From positions 1-52,552 of the forward strand of contig JAHZFJ010000030.1 in the NCBI GenBank assembly GCA_019421365.1: a stretch of DNA of 52,552 nt, given 5' to 3'. Numbering within the stretch: the first letter of the stretch is position 1; each line of letters begins with the position of its first letter. A program made the position numbers and the translations under genes. The stretch is from Lachnospiraceae bacterium (GTDB taxonomy: Bacteria; Bacillota; Clostridia; Lachnospirales; Lachnospiraceae). Positions 8,540 to 17,869 of the stretch are shown here, one piece after another. Under the pieces are notes generated by a model that did no database searches, was not told the DNA's origin, and was given only the letters and a program-made list of their open reading frames with translations.

Positions 8540-8704
8540 ACTTCGCACATAAAAAACTTCATTTAGAGTAGATAATTGCTATAATCATAAGAAAAACTAT
8601 CTGAACACGTCAGCACTGTACTGATTACGTGTGAAGCTAAGCGAAAGCGGGTTTTTCGTTGATTATAGCAGTTAGCTACTCATCGAAATCTTCAAGTGCG
8701 AAGT
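8540..8704. repeat. Palindromic repeat, copy 3 (165 bp), inside the element
   Basis: It is nearly identical to copy 2, with the same ACTTCGCAC / GTGCGAAGT ends and orientation. It begins 12 bases 3' of the stop codon of the small gene at 8717. Copies 2 and 3 bracket the recombinase operon together with the left core site. Confidence 0.9.
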
Positions 8705-8716
8705 TGAAGTTAGATC

Positions 8717-8929
8717 TTATTTATCCTTCAGTTGTTCTAAACACCTCTCATATTGTGCCTTTGTAATTTTGTTCTGCTCCACCATAGAAAACAGATTTGC
8801 TTTTTGATAATTTGATATAAAATTGTGTTTATGTAAAAGATCTTCTCTTGTGATACTCGGGCACGTCTTTAACAACGTGTCATGTCTTGTAACATTCATA
8901 CTCCTATGCATACATATATCACGCTCCAC
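8717..8929 (-). CDS. Small protein sharing a C-terminal motif with the recombinase-linked protein
   Basis: Up to 70 residues, beginning at GTG 8927-8929; an ATG at codon 7 is an alternative, and neither has an ideal ribosome site. The C-terminus, NLFSMVEQNKITKAQYERCL and EQLKDK, matches the tail of the 8186 product (I-T-K-x-x-Y-x-x-C-L-E-Q-L-K). The N-terminal half, with three histidines and two cysteines, has no recognised motif. It is separated from the recombinase operon by a palindromic repeat and a terminator, so it has its own transcript. It is the second candidate accessory factor of the element. Confidence 0.6.
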   Translation of the reverse strand: MERDICMHRSMNVTRHDTLLKTCPSITREDLLHKHNFISNYQKANLFSMVEQNKITKAQYERCLEQLKDK

Positions 8930-8993
8930 AATCCTTTTTTCTATACAAGACTAACCAGAACCATAATCTATAGAGGACACAGTACTGAAAAAT

Positions 8994-9020
8994 CATTCAT
9001 ATATATTATATATATGAATG
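8994..9020. repeat. Perfect 27-bp palindrome upstream of the small gene
   Basis: CATTCATATATAT and ATATATATGAATG flank a single central T, with no mismatch. It lies about 65-90 bases upstream of the 8717 gene on its coding strand, where an operator could sit. No regulator is identified. Confidence 0.6.
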
Positions 9021-9092
9021 AAATCACATAAGGTATGTTAAAAACTTATTTTTTAATGTACTTTTTATTAAACATATTGAATATAATTAATA

Positions 9093-9120
9093 CAGCGCCA
9101 GTCTCTATAGACTGGCGCTG
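9093..9120 (-). terminator. Terminator-like hairpin after the arylsulfotransferase-like gene
   Basis: CAGCGCCAGTCT (9093-9104) and AGACTGGCGCTG (9109-9120) form a perfect GC-rich 12-bp stem with a four-base loop, 13 bases after the stop codon. The following minus-strand tract, TATTAATT, is only moderately T-rich. Confidence 0.75.
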
Positions 9121-9133
9121 CTTATAATCTTCT

Positions 9134-10831
9134 CTAATTAAACCAATATCCTTCCATCGTATGCTTCATTACGCGGTAGGTTAATTGTTTTACATCCATC
9201 TTATATCTGCTAATTAATTTGCCTTTACTATCGTACTCTCCAAAGATTCCAGGCACACCTGAACAGATAACACGGTTCCCTTCATATTCTTGTACATTAC
9301 TTACGATTTTCGAATAAGGAACATTGATTTTCTCTACTAACTTATATGTCCCTTTATTCTCATCCACTAGATATTTATAGTAATAAGAATTCTTTGCTTC
9401 TTTAGCTGGTGTACCAGCACCACTAATAAAGGACCAATTAAAATTAGGATAGGATAATCTTTGTGCATAGTTATTATTAAAGAACGTCAAGTAGTACTGA
9501 CCAGCCTTTAACGAAGCATCCGTTACATAGTTAACAGAATGTTGACCTGCATTGGAAGGAAAATTACCGATCTTATTAAGTACTAAACTACTATATTTCG
9601 TTCCTGCATACATTGCAGGATCCGAAATGATATAGGCGATTTTAGGTACAGTATAGTAATTATTAATTCGAATAATAGAACTTAATTCACGAGAACTTAG
9701 GATAAGATGTTTTCCATTAATAACTTGAACGGAATTAAAATGTACCCAATCCACTTTTTCCTGATCTGGTGAGTTCTTAGATATTACTGCACCCTTTTCG
9801 ATATCTGGCATTAATTCACCAAAGTCTATTATTTCTTCTATATCACCTGAATTCAAATTCAGTGACAAGATAATGTCTTGTTTTGTCTTACTCTTTTTCT
9901 TAGTTGCTAGAATGATTACTCTTTCATTCTCTTTGTCATAATCAAAGTCATGATGTGTTATGTAACCAGTTGTCTTATAGATAGTCTCGACTTGTCCAAT
10001 GGAATTAACTAATGCATAGCTTGAATCGGAACAAGCATAGAACATCTTACCGTCAATCATCTCGATATTCACATCACCGTTGGTTACATTCAGTGGTATT
10101 TCTGCACGAATAATTCCGTCATTATCGTAGAATAACATGTGTTTAGGTTCTTCTTTATCTCTTCTATTGTATCCAAATATTACGAACAGCCCATCACTTA
10201 ATTTCTTACTATCTTGTTTATTCGTAACCTTTAGTTTCTGTTCTTTAATTGTTCCATAGTCGGGTACTTCGATTTTGAATGTATTCTCACCTACAAACTT
10301 ACCAGCTTCATCATACAGACGGAGTGTAACGGTATTTGTCATTCCTTGAACAAGACCGATGATTTGTCCCTCATGTTCCTTGGTCACATTTCCTTCTTCA
10401 TCGCTATATAATGTTTTAGTAAACTCAGGTATAGATACGTCACCTACTGATATGGTGTATTCAACATTAACCGCTTCGTCCGTATTAAAATATACATATA
10501 ATCCTGTTACATTCGTTCCAAATGGATTCATAACCAATAAAGGATCTTTGAATGAGCAAGCATAATTCTCTTTTAAAACATCAAGTTTTGCTTTCGCCGC
10601 TGATTGATATTGTTCATCATATACTGTCTTTACTTTGTCCACATTCAATGCTTTCATAACTTGTTTTTGTATCTTCTCAGCTGTTATGTAATTTTCATCG
10701 CTACCTAAGCTATCAGATTTCTTAAATCCTGTACCTATGGTAACACACAAAACCAAAGCTATTCCAAGTGCAGCAATGCTAAAGAGCAAAGATATTAGCA
10801 ATGCCTTACTTGATTTTTTCTTCTCATCCAT
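9134..10831 (-). CDS. Arylsulfotransferase (ASST)-family membrane-anchored protein
   Basis: 565 residues. A short cytoplasmic Lys-rich start, one membrane anchor (about 9-31), an N-terminal Ig-like domain (about 90-190; YFNTDEAVNVEYTI and the repeated TVTLRLYDEAGK pattern), then a beta-propeller with HHDFDYDKEN and WVHFNSVQ. These match the ASST family, which moves sulfate between phenolic compounds outside the membrane using a catalytic histidine. Which histidine serves here cannot be settled by eye. The start follows GGAGG by nine bases. The gene lies inside the intervening element, has its own terminator, and shows no obvious functional tie to its neighbours. Confidence 0.78.
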   Translation of the reverse strand: MDEKKKSSKALLISLLFSIAALGIALVLCVTIGTGFKKSDSLGSDENYITAEKIQKQVMKALNVDKVKTVYDEQYQSAAKAKLDVLKENYACSFKDPLLVMNPFGTNVTGLYVYFNTDEAVNVEYTISVGDVSIPEFTKTLYSDEEGNVTKEHEGQIIGLVQGMTNTVTLRLYDEAGKFVGENTFKIEVPDYGTIKEQKLKVTNKQDSKKLSDGLFVIFGYNRRDKEEPKHMLFYDNDGIIRAEIPLNVTNGDVNIEMIDGKMFYACSDSSYALVNSIGQVETIYKTTGYITHHDFDYDKENERVIILATKKKSKTKQDIILSLNLNSGDIEEIIDFGELMPDIEKGAVISKNSPDQEKVDWVHFNSVQVINGKHLILSSRELSSIIRINNYYTVPKIAYIISDPAMYAGTKYSSLVLNKIGNFPSNAGQHSVNYVTDASLKAGQYYLTFFNNNYAQRLSYPNFNWSFISGAGTPAKEAKNSYYYKYLVDENKGTYKLVEKINVPYSKIVSNVQEYEGNRVICSGVPGIFGEYDSKGKLISRYKMDVKQLTYRVMKHTMEGYWFN

Positions 10832-11028
10832 GTCATTAATCCTCCTGTATCTATCACTCCAACGAGTGTGCAGCCTTAGCGGCGCTTTTTTTCACTTTAT
10901 CTTTTTAATTCGACACTCACCATTACTATTTTATACATATTTCTACCATCTGTCAAAGAATCCTTTCAATTATTCCTTGAGACTTTTGGCTCATTTTATC
11001 AACATAACAGAACATTTATGAAAAAAAA

Positions 11029-11083
11029 GAGTTATCGTGTTATACAATTAGGAAACGAATCTCTAATTGTATCACGATAACTC
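11029..11083 (-). terminator. Long hairpin terminator for the nucleoside-transporter operon
   Basis: GAGTTATCGTG (11029-11039) pairs with CACGATAACTC (11073-11083), and TACAATTAG (11043-11051) pairs with CTAATTGTA (11063-11071), separated by a three-base bulge. The minus strand continues with eight T residues, giving a strong intrinsic terminator for transcripts from 11328. Confidence 0.8.
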
Positions 11084-11101
11084 TTTCATTAATACCTATA
11101 C

Positions 11102-11280
11102 CTTATCAACGTCTGCGAACTTTGGGCCGGAGGCACAAATTTGCGTATGAAAAATCTAGATTTTTCATATTAATAACCATGCCCGCTCAAAAGTCTGGCG
11201 ACTTTGTGCAAGGCAACTTGTTGACTTTGGGCACCAAATCGCCGTATGAAAGATTTATCTTTCACACTATCCACAACGTA
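11102..11280. repeat. Structured non-coding stretch with a 24-bp palindrome and internal duplication
   Basis: A perfect palindrome TATGAAAAATCTAGATTTTT(CATA) occupies 11146-11169. The sequence CTTTGGGC ... CG(C/CC)GTATGAAA occurs twice (near 11120 and 11225), each time followed by an AGAT-centred hairpin; GCACAAA (11133-11139) pairs with TTTGTGC (11203-11209). It lies between the last permease gene and its terminator, so it would be transcribed as a 3' untranslated region. No gene was found. Confidence 0.55.
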
Positions 11281-11327
11281 TAATTATTTTAATACTTTAA
11301 TCCACAATTGCTATAACTTATCAACCA

Positions 11328-12281
11328 TTATCTAGCTTTTTCGTATGGTTTACCATTTGCAGCTGGTACATGTGATTTACCAACGAATAAGATCAATACG
11401 ATAATTGTAACAACGTAAGGTATCATAGAGATTAAGTGAGGTGATACTGCACTTCCTGAACCTACGAACACTCTAACACCATTACAGAAACCGAATAAGA
11501 TACATGCAAGCATTGCACCCTGAGGCTTGAACTTACCAAAGATAACAGCTGCTATTGCGATAAAACCTTGACCAGTGATAACAGATGGACGGAATTGTGA
11601 TACGGTTGCTAATGTAACCGCTGCACCACCGAAGCCTGCTAAGACACCAGATAAGATGACACAGATGTAGCGAATACGGATTACATTAATACCAAGTGTA
11701 TCTGCTGCTTTTGGATGTTCACCTACGGCACGAATACGAAGACCAAATTTCGTCTTATAGAATATAAACCAAACAATAGCTACTAATATAAATGCTAAAT
11801 ATGCAGTTGCATACGTATTGAATACATTATCAAGGAATCCACCTTTACGGAATATTCCTCCGGTCCCTTGGAATAACCCATTAAGGAAACGTGGCATCTT
11901 ATGTGCTAAATCAATACTTTGTGTTTCAGTTGAATTATATAAAACACGACATAAGAAGATTGCAAAACCTGGTGCTAAGAAGTTAATAGCAGTACCAGAG
12001 ATTGTCTGGTCAGCCTTACAAGTAATTGTTGCAAATGCGTGTAGCAGACCAAATATACCACCAGCTAAACCGGCAATTAGAAATCCTAACCATGGATTGC
12101 TTGTAAATAATGTTCCAACAACACCTGCAAAAGCACCAATTGTCATCATACCTTCGATACCGATATTAACAACACCGCTTCGTTCTGAGAACACAGAACC
12201 AAGTGCTGCAAATAATAATGGTGGAGTGTACATAAGAGTAGTATTTAAAATTAGGCCTAAATTCTTGATAAATTCATCCAT
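11328..12281 (-). CDS. Nucleoside ABC transporter permease 2
   Basis: 317 residues with about eight to nine membrane segments and the family pattern ERSGVVNIGIEGMMTIGAF, seen in permeases of BMP-type nucleoside importers such as Bacillus NupQ. It forms the membrane channel with the permease at 12283. The genes are one base apart, with GGAGGTAC inside the upstream gene. The conserved EHPKAADTLGI coupling region, which contacts the ATPase, is at about residues 190-200. It is last in the order ATPase, permease 1, permease 2. The substrate is probably purine or deoxy-nucleosides by family, but that is not determined by sequence alone. Confidence 0.9.
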   Translation of the reverse strand: MDEFIKNLGLILNTTLMYTPPLLFAALGSVFSERSGVVNIGIEGMMTIGAFAGVVGTLFTSNPWLGFLIAGLAGGIFGLLHAFATITCKADQTISGTAINFLAPGFAIFLCRVLYNSTETQSIDLAHKMPRFLNGLFQGTGGIFRKGGFLDNVFNTYATAYLAFILVAIVWFIFYKTKFGLRIRAVGEHPKAADTLGINVIRIRYICVILSGVLAGFGGAAVTLATVSQFRPSVITGQGFIAIAAVIFGKFKPQGAMLACILFGFCNGVRVFVGSGSAVSPHLISMIPYVVTIIVLILFVGKSHVPAANGKPYEKAR

Positions 12282-12282
12282 A

Positions 12283-13371
12283 TTACTTTGTACCTCCCTT
12301 TCTACTAAATCTCGTTTTCATTGTTTTTAATATACTCGAAATTGCAATGAAGAAAATTATTGAACCCATGATGATATCAATAACTTCAGTAGGCGCTCCA
12401 AGAAGGTTCATATTCTTTCCGCCGTATTTCATACCTCCATAGAACAGCCCTGCAAACAATACCCCTACAGGGTGAGTTGCACCGATCATGGCAACCGTGA
12501 TACCTTCAAAACCATACCCTTCTTGTCCTGCAAACTCACTGATACTATAATTGTAACCAAGTACTTGTGTTGCACCAGCTAAACCAGCAAGTGCGCCAGA
12601 GATTGCGATTGCTGATACAATTGCAACCTTAACATTAATACCTGCATATTCTGCAGCATTACGGTTAAAACCAACCGCACGTAAACGATATCCAAGAGTT
12701 GTTTTATTAATAATAATATAGATAATAATTACTGCGATTACTGCTATAATAATACCCCAGTTAACTTTTTGTCCTAATGAAGCTTTCAAACTGTCTACAG
12801 ATAACTTAGCAGTATCCGCTACCTTCTTACTAACTTGCTTACCAGAATCATTAAAAAGTTTACTCTTAACAACATAATTAGAGAAATAATAAGCAATCCA
12901 GTTGAACATAATCATACAAAGTACTTCATTGGCACCGATCTTTGCTTTTAAGTAGCCAACTATCGCTCCCCATAATGCACCTGCAAAAGCTGCAGCAAGT
13001 AAACATAATGGAACATGAATAATTGCTGGTGCATCAACTAAAACTCCAACTGCCATGGCACCTAACGATCCCATAACAAATTGACCTTCCGCACCGATAT
13101 TGAAGATACCAGTTCTAAATGAGAATGCAACTGACAAACCTGTTAAAATTAATGGAGTGGCATACACAACTGATTGAGCAATGTTTTTTGGAGAACCAAA
13201 GACACTTTCAAGCAATAATCCATACGCCTCAATCGGACTTACTTTAACAGCAAGAAGCATAATAGCACCAATTGCAAAACCAACTAATATTGAAATTACG
13301 GTATATAATGCTTTACTATCTTTTGCTATCTTTTGTTTTTGAACTGCAGGTTTTGAATTATTTTGTTCCAT
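12283..13371 (-). CDS. Nucleoside ABC transporter permease 1
   Basis: 362 residues starting at ATG 13369-13371, which follows GGAGGTGACACGG; a GTG three codons earlier overlaps the ribosome site. It has a Lys/Gln-rich N-terminus and about nine membrane segments. The motif RTGIFNIGAEGQFVMGS is the NIGxEGQ signature of the BMP-importer permease family (NupP, BmpB type). The coupling sequence GFNRNAAEYAGINVK lies near 235-250. It overlaps the ATPase gene by 14 bases, which suggests translational coupling. Confidence 0.9.
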   Translation of the reverse strand: MEQNNSKPAVQKQKIAKDSKALYTVISILVGFAIGAIMLLAVKVSPIEAYGLLLESVFGSPKNIAQSVVYATPLILTGLSVAFSFRTGIFNIGAEGQFVMGSLGAMAVGVLVDAPAIIHVPLCLLAAAFAGALWGAIVGYLKAKIGANEVLCMIMFNWIAYYFSNYVVKSKLFNDSGKQVSKKVADTAKLSVDSLKASLGQKVNWGIIIAVIAVIIIYIIINKTTLGYRLRAVGFNRNAAEYAGINVKVAIVSAIAISGALAGLAGATQVLGYNYSISEFAGQEGYGFEGITVAMIGATHPVGVLFAGLFYGGMKYGGKNMNLLGAPTEVIDIIMGSIIFFIAISSILKTMKTRFSRKGGTK

Positions 13372-14911
13372 CCGTGTCACCTCCCGCCATCATTAGACCT
13401 AATGTATTCTCGTCAGCTTCTTTACCTGGAACGCTACCTACTATCTGACCTTCGTAGATTACTTCAATACGATCAGATAAACTCATAATTTCATCTAATT
13501 CAAAAGAAACTAATAAAACAGCTTTATTTTTGTTTCTTTGTTCTACAATATAACGATGTACATATTCAATCGCACCAACATCAAGACCTCTTGTTGGGTT
13601 TACAGCTATTAGTAAATCCTTATTGTTCGTTACTTCTCTTGCAATGATGACCTTTTGTTGGTTACCACCTGATAAATGACCTGCCGGTTTTTCAGCAGAA
13701 CCAGCTGGACGAACATCAAATTTTTCAACCAATACTTTTGCATGTTCATCAATAGCATCTTTTTTCATAAATCCTGCTTTTGAGAATTCCCCTTGTGCAT
13801 AATTTTGTAATACCATATTCTCTGCAACAGAAAACTCAAGAACAAGACCATGCTTTTGTCTATCTTCTGGAATACTAGAGATTCCTTTCAAGAAACATTC
13901 TCTTGGTGTTTTATTGAATGTGTTTTCTCCAAGTAGAGTAACTCGTCCACTATCTGCACGTCTAAGACCAGTAAGAATCTCTACTAGTTCAGATTGTCCA
14001 TTACCATCAATACCGGCGATACCTACGATCTCACCTCTTTTAACATTGATATTAAGGCCTTTTAAGATTTCAACACCACGGTAATCTTTTGCACGTAAAT
14101 CTTCCACATTAAGTACAACTTCACCAGATGCAAGATCTTTTTTATCTACTTTAAATTCTACATTTCTACCAACCATCATTGCCGCAAGTTCATTCTCATT
14201 TACTTCGTTTACATTCACTGTATCGATGTATTTACCTTGACGAATGATTGTACAGTAATCAGCTGATTCCTTGATTTCCTTTAATTTATGAGTAATCAAA
14301 ATAACGGATTTACCTTCCTTAGTAAGGTTATGCATAATCTCAACTAACTCAACTATTTCTTGTGGTGTTAAGGAAGCTGTAGGCTCATCTAGGATTAAGA
14401 CATCCGCTCCACGGTAAAGAACCTTAAGGATTTCCGCTCTTTGTTGCATACCAACAGAGATATCCTCAATCTTAGCATCTGGATCTACTTTAAGACCATA
14501 CTTTTCAGAAATTTCAATAACTTTCTTTCTAGCTTCTTTGATATTAACTACTCCAGCACCTTTAACAGGTTCCATACCAAGAATGATATTCTCTGTTACA
14601 GTAAATGGCGGAATTAACATAAAGTGTTGATGCACCATACCAATTCCAAGTTCAATAGCCTTACTTGGTCCATCAATTGTAACCTTTTGTTCATTCACGA
14701 AGATTTCACCAGATGTCGGTGCATACAAACCGTATAGAATGTTCATAAGTGTACTCTTACCAGCACCATTCTCACCAAGAATCGCGTGAATTTCTCCTTT
14801 GTGAACTGTTAGATTCACACCATCATTAGCCTTAAAATTACCAAACATCTTAACAATATTCTTCATCTCAATAGCCTTAGCTTTTAAGTCTATGTTTGAT
14901 TTTTTTTGCAA
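13358..14911 (-). CDS. Nucleoside ABC transporter ATPase, tandem nucleotide-binding domains
   Basis: 517 residues with two ABC domains in one chain, as in RbsA/NupO. The first domain has Walker A GENGAGKST (46-54), signature SVGMQQR and Walker B ILDEPTASL. The second has a degenerate Walker A GIDGNGQSE, signature LSGGNQQK and Walker B IAVNPTRGLD, in which the usual Asp-Glu pair is missing. Such asymmetry is usual for this family, where only the first site is fully catalytic. The start is TTG at 14909-14911, seven bases after AAGGGGGCG. It powers the two permeases downstream; the BMP binding lipoprotein is 3 kb upstream across yjjI-yjjW. Confidence 0.92.
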   Translation of the reverse strand: MQKKSNIDLKAKAIEMKNIVKMFGNFKANDGVNLTVHKGEIHAILGENGAGKSTLMNILYGLYAPTSGEIFVNEQKVTIDGPSKAIELGIGMVHQHFMLIPPFTVTENIILGMEPVKGAGVVNIKEARKKVIEISEKYGLKVDPDAKIEDISVGMQQRAEILKVLYRGADVLILDEPTASLTPQEIVELVEIMHNLTKEGKSVILITHKLKEIKESADYCTIIRQGKYIDTVNVNEVNENELAAMMVGRNVEFKVDKKDLASGEVVLNVEDLRAKDYRGVEILKGLNINVKRGEIVGIAGIDGNGQSELVEILTGLRRADSGRVTLLGENTFNKTPRECFLKGISSIPEDRQKHGLVLEFSVAENMVLQNYAQGEFSKAGFMKKDAIDEHAKVLVEKFDVRPAGSAEKPAGHLSGGNQQKVIIAREVTNNKDLLIAVNPTRGLDVGAIEYVHRYIVEQRNKNKAVLLVSFELDEIMSLSDRIEVIYEGQIVGSVPGKEADENTLGLMMAGGDTDGTK

Positions 14912-14993
14912 GCGAAAACGCCCCCTTCTTCCACATATTTATATTTGGGTGAGCACGATCCTTATGGAATTCTCGTAACTCACTTATATCTCA

Positions 14994-15842
14994 CTATATT
15001 ATTACAATATCTTTCATACCATTATTGTAAGCAATATCACGCAACTGATTCATATACTCATCCGTTGGTGTTTTATATGAAAGATATTCCTCTCTTACTC
15101 CAATTGGCCTATACTTAATTAGTTTGTACCGAATACCTTCTTGTTTTCCAATATCATGTAGCAACTTGCTTGTCTCAAAGACAGTATTCTCTACACCAAA
15201 CAGCTCTGGTACTGCTACAGTTCGAACTTCAAACAGCTTGTCACACTCAGCTAGATAACGTAGATTCGATAACACCATATCGTTATGGATACCCGTTACC
15301 ACTTCATGCTCACTTCTATCAAATGCTTTTACATCTAACATAACGGCATCAACAACATCCATTAATACTTTATCTTTAGAAAAATCATAAGTACCATTAC
15401 TATCTAACATTGTAGATAATCCCGCATCCTTTGCTAAGGTTAATAGCTCGACAAGGAAGTCTCTCCACAAGGTACATTCTCCTCCGGATACCGTTATTCC
15501 ACGAATATACGGCATATTCTTCTTAACTTCTTCGAATACTTCTTCCCCAGTCATTCTAGAGGTCTTAGGTGAACTCCTATGAGGGCAGTTGTGAAAACAT
15601 TCATCACAATTTACACATTTATCTCTGTCATATAAAATCTCTCCATCAACGAAAGATAAGGCACCTGTTTTACAATAGGCAATACATTTTCCGCATTGCT
15701 TACAAGATCCGATTGTTTCTGGATTATGACAGTATCTACAATTAAAATTACATCCTTGCAGAAAGACAACCGTACGATTACCTGGTCCATCTACAGAGCT
15801 AAAATGAATTATTTTATTAACGATTGCCGTATTCACTTGCAT
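14994..15842 (-). CDS. yjjW: YjjW-family glycyl-radical enzyme activase
   Basis: A radical-SAM protein of 282 residues that would generate the glycyl radical on YjjI. The cluster motif CxxxCxxC is at Cys31, Cys35 and Cys38 (CNFNCRYC). An inserted bacterial ferredoxin-like module follows (CKQCGKCIAYC and CVNCDECFHNC, about 47-90) for two further 4Fe-4S clusters, the layout of activases for non-PFL glycyl-radical enzymes. TVSGGEC is the glycine-rich SAM-binding motif. The start follows GGAG by eight bases. It lies 65 bases after yjjI, so the two form an operon. Confidence 0.88.
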   Translation of the reverse strand: MQVNTAIVNKIIHFSSVDGPGNRTVVFLQGCNFNCRYCHNPETIGSCKQCGKCIAYCKTGALSFVDGEILYDRDKCVNCDECFHNCPHRSSPKTSRMTGEEVFEEVKKNMPYIRGITVSGGECTLWRDFLVELLTLAKDAGLSTMLDSNGTYDFSKDKVLMDVVDAVMLDVKAFDRSEHEVVTGIHNDMVLSNLRYLAECDKLFEVRTVAVPELFGVENTVFETSKLLHDIGKQEGIRYKLIKYRPIGVREEYLSYKTPTDEYMNQLRDIAYNNGMKDIVII

Positions 15843-15907
15843 ACTCTTCTCTCCAGTTTAAGAGGTACAATCGAATATATTCGTATTGTACCCCAAAAAC
15901 AACTCTT

Positions 15908-17446
15908 CTATCTAACCTTACGTTCTAATATGTGAGAATTCTTTGATGCACCAAGACCAAGTACTGTAGTATCTTGTAACACATTCTCACCTTTCTTCAA
16001 TTTTTCCATCTCTGACTTCTTAACAAGATATCCTGTTACTCGAATTACATCACTATCTTTTTCGTAAACAGAGATATAACGAACTTTGTTATTAAAAGCA
16101 CCTTTGATAATATCAAGTAAATAATCCATATTCTTATGCACTGTTGTATCAATTGGGAAGATATCGCCTACTCCTGATGGGAAGTATTTGTGGAACTTCG
16201 CACAGTGTGCTAAGTGATCAATTAATTCTTCTGGTTCTTCACCAATTGGAATTCTACATCCTGGACTTGAATTAACATCTAAATCTATTCCTACTTGTGC
16301 ATGTAATAAGAAATGTCCATCTGCACCATAGCAATATGGACTGACATGATTCTTGTTAAATTCGTCCATGATTTCCATAATACTAATACCAAGATTATCT
16401 GCAACTTCTGCATGTCCATATCTTCCTTGAATTCCTTCTTTTTCCAGAAGTGTGTTCACGCATTCAGCCAATCCTACCATACCAAACATAGCTGTGAAGT
16501 TTTCTTTTGAGATAAATCCTTCTAACGCCAAGAAGTTACTTTCAAAGAAACCACTTTCTTCTACCATGAAACGGATTCTTTCATCCATATATGCAGCCAT
16601 AATTTCAAGTGTTTCAGGCAAAACTTCTTTCTTAAAGTGTTCTATGTTATCTGCTTTCTTAGCAAGATTACCAAGCAACACACGACATAAAGTATAAGAG
16701 CCACCGCCTAATTTAAGACCATTATAGCAACTAGCAATTACATAGTCTTCTGTCAATTCTTCAGAGAACATCTTATGATTTGCAAAGCTTGGTTTTGCTG
16801 TCTTTAATGCAGTATCAATTGCTAGTAAAGCAAAGTCATCTGGAGTAATATCTGGATCATATTTTAATGTTAAATTAGGAACCGCATTCTCAAGTTCTGC
16901 TTCTACTTCTAAGATTAATCTTCCTGCTTTTGTCGCTCTAGGTCCAATATTGGCATGACAGAATGAATCAAGAATTGTTCTATCTATGTGTGTTAAGAAT
17001 AGACGAATTGCTTTCTTCGCTTCTGCTTCATCAACTACGAAAGGCTCTAGTAATTCATCAATATTACCTACGTATACTGGAAAATTTGTTACACTTGGTA
17101 CGTTTTTATAGAAGATTAATAACGAGTTTACCGCTTCCCATATGTCTGTTGGAGGATCTAGTTGTAAAAACTTACTTCCATTTTTCATAAACTTAGCATA
17201 ATCAGGTATAATGTATCTTGGGCGCATTGGTGCATGACCTTCATTCAAGTCACAGATAATCTTATCTGCAGGATCTAAGTTTAAACGTTCTTCTAGACCT
17301 TCAGGAAGTTCAAGCACTTCCATTAATGAATCTGCCTTTACTGCTAAAGACGCAACTTTTTGTTCATGAGTTAATGTTCTGTCTTTAATAATACTTAGAA
17401 TTTCGTTTCGTGTTGCGTTTACTCTTTCCATACTAATTTCTCGCAT
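15908..17446 (-). CDS. yjjI: YjjI-family glycine radical enzyme
   Basis: 512 residues matching the YjjI (DUF3029) family of glycyl-radical enzymes. The radical site is Gly472 in IRVTGYLV near the C-terminus, and HANIGPRATKAGRL and SYTLCRVLLG are conserved internal segments. The reaction is not established. In E. coli yjjI-yjjW adjoins the deo genes for deoxynucleoside breakdown, and here the pair sits between the BMP lipoprotein and the transporter genes, which supports a role in nucleoside or deoxyribose use (inference). The start follows AAAGGAG by eight bases. The protein is oxygen-sensitive by family and needs the activase encoded next. Confidence 0.88.
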   Translation of the reverse strand: MREISMERVNATRNEILSIIKDRTLTHEQKVASLAVKADSLMEVLELPEGLEERLNLDPADKIICDLNEGHAPMRPRYIIPDYAKFMKNGSKFLQLDPPTDIWEAVNSLLIFYKNVPSVTNFPVYVGNIDELLEPFVVDEAEAKKAIRLFLTHIDRTILDSFCHANIGPRATKAGRLILEVEAELENAVPNLTLKYDPDITPDDFALLAIDTALKTAKPSFANHKMFSEELTEDYVIASCYNGLKLGGGSYTLCRVLLGNLAKKADNIEHFKKEVLPETLEIMAAYMDERIRFMVEESGFFESNFLALEGFISKENFTAMFGMVGLAECVNTLLEKEGIQGRYGHAEVADNLGISIMEIMDEFNKNHVSPYCYGADGHFLLHAQVGIDLDVNSSPGCRIPIGEEPEELIDHLAHCAKFHKYFPSGVGDIFPIDTTVHKNMDYLLDIIKGAFNNKVRYISVYEKDSDVIRVTGYLVKKSEMEKLKKGENVLQDTTVLGLGASKNSHILERKVR

Positions 17447-17869
17447 GCTTTAAGCTCCTTTTCTGAACATCAAACTGTTTAGCCATCTAAACATAACTAT
17501 AAGTTTCTTGTACATTTGTTTATTTTTCTTTTGTTTTATTTACACTAAAAGCACGTTAGTTTACCTATAACCATACTTTTAGATTGAAAATGATTACTTG
17601 ATACTATTATTATACAATTTATCGCTTCTGAACGCCACACTTTTTATTTGGAAACTAAAATTTATATTCTTTCTTATTTATTTTATTCCTCTATCTGCAT
17701 TGATTTTTTCAATATAAAACCCATAAGAAAAAATATAGTAGCTCCTCTCGAATTTATCCGCAAAACAAGGAGGTGTCCATTAATAGAATATAGGACTGCC
17801 TCCTCGCTTCACTTATATTATTAAGAAATAACTTTATACTTGTACTTAATTAAGTTATTATTCTAGTTA
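17447..17869. other. Intergenic region between the BMP lipoprotein gene and yjjI
   Basis: AT-rich, no gene found. The part next to 17446 must hold the yjjI promoter, but I see no clear -35/-10 pair. The right part holds a hairpin at 17768-17804 (AGGAGGTGTCC facing GGACTGCCTCCT, one-base bulge), which may end the lipoprotein transcript although its T tract is short. Confidence 0.5.

Noticed and set aside
17768..17804. Riboswitch before the BMP lipoprotein gene
   Set aside because: The hairpin lies 3' of that gene, not in its leader, and is a simple stem; it is better read as a weak terminator.
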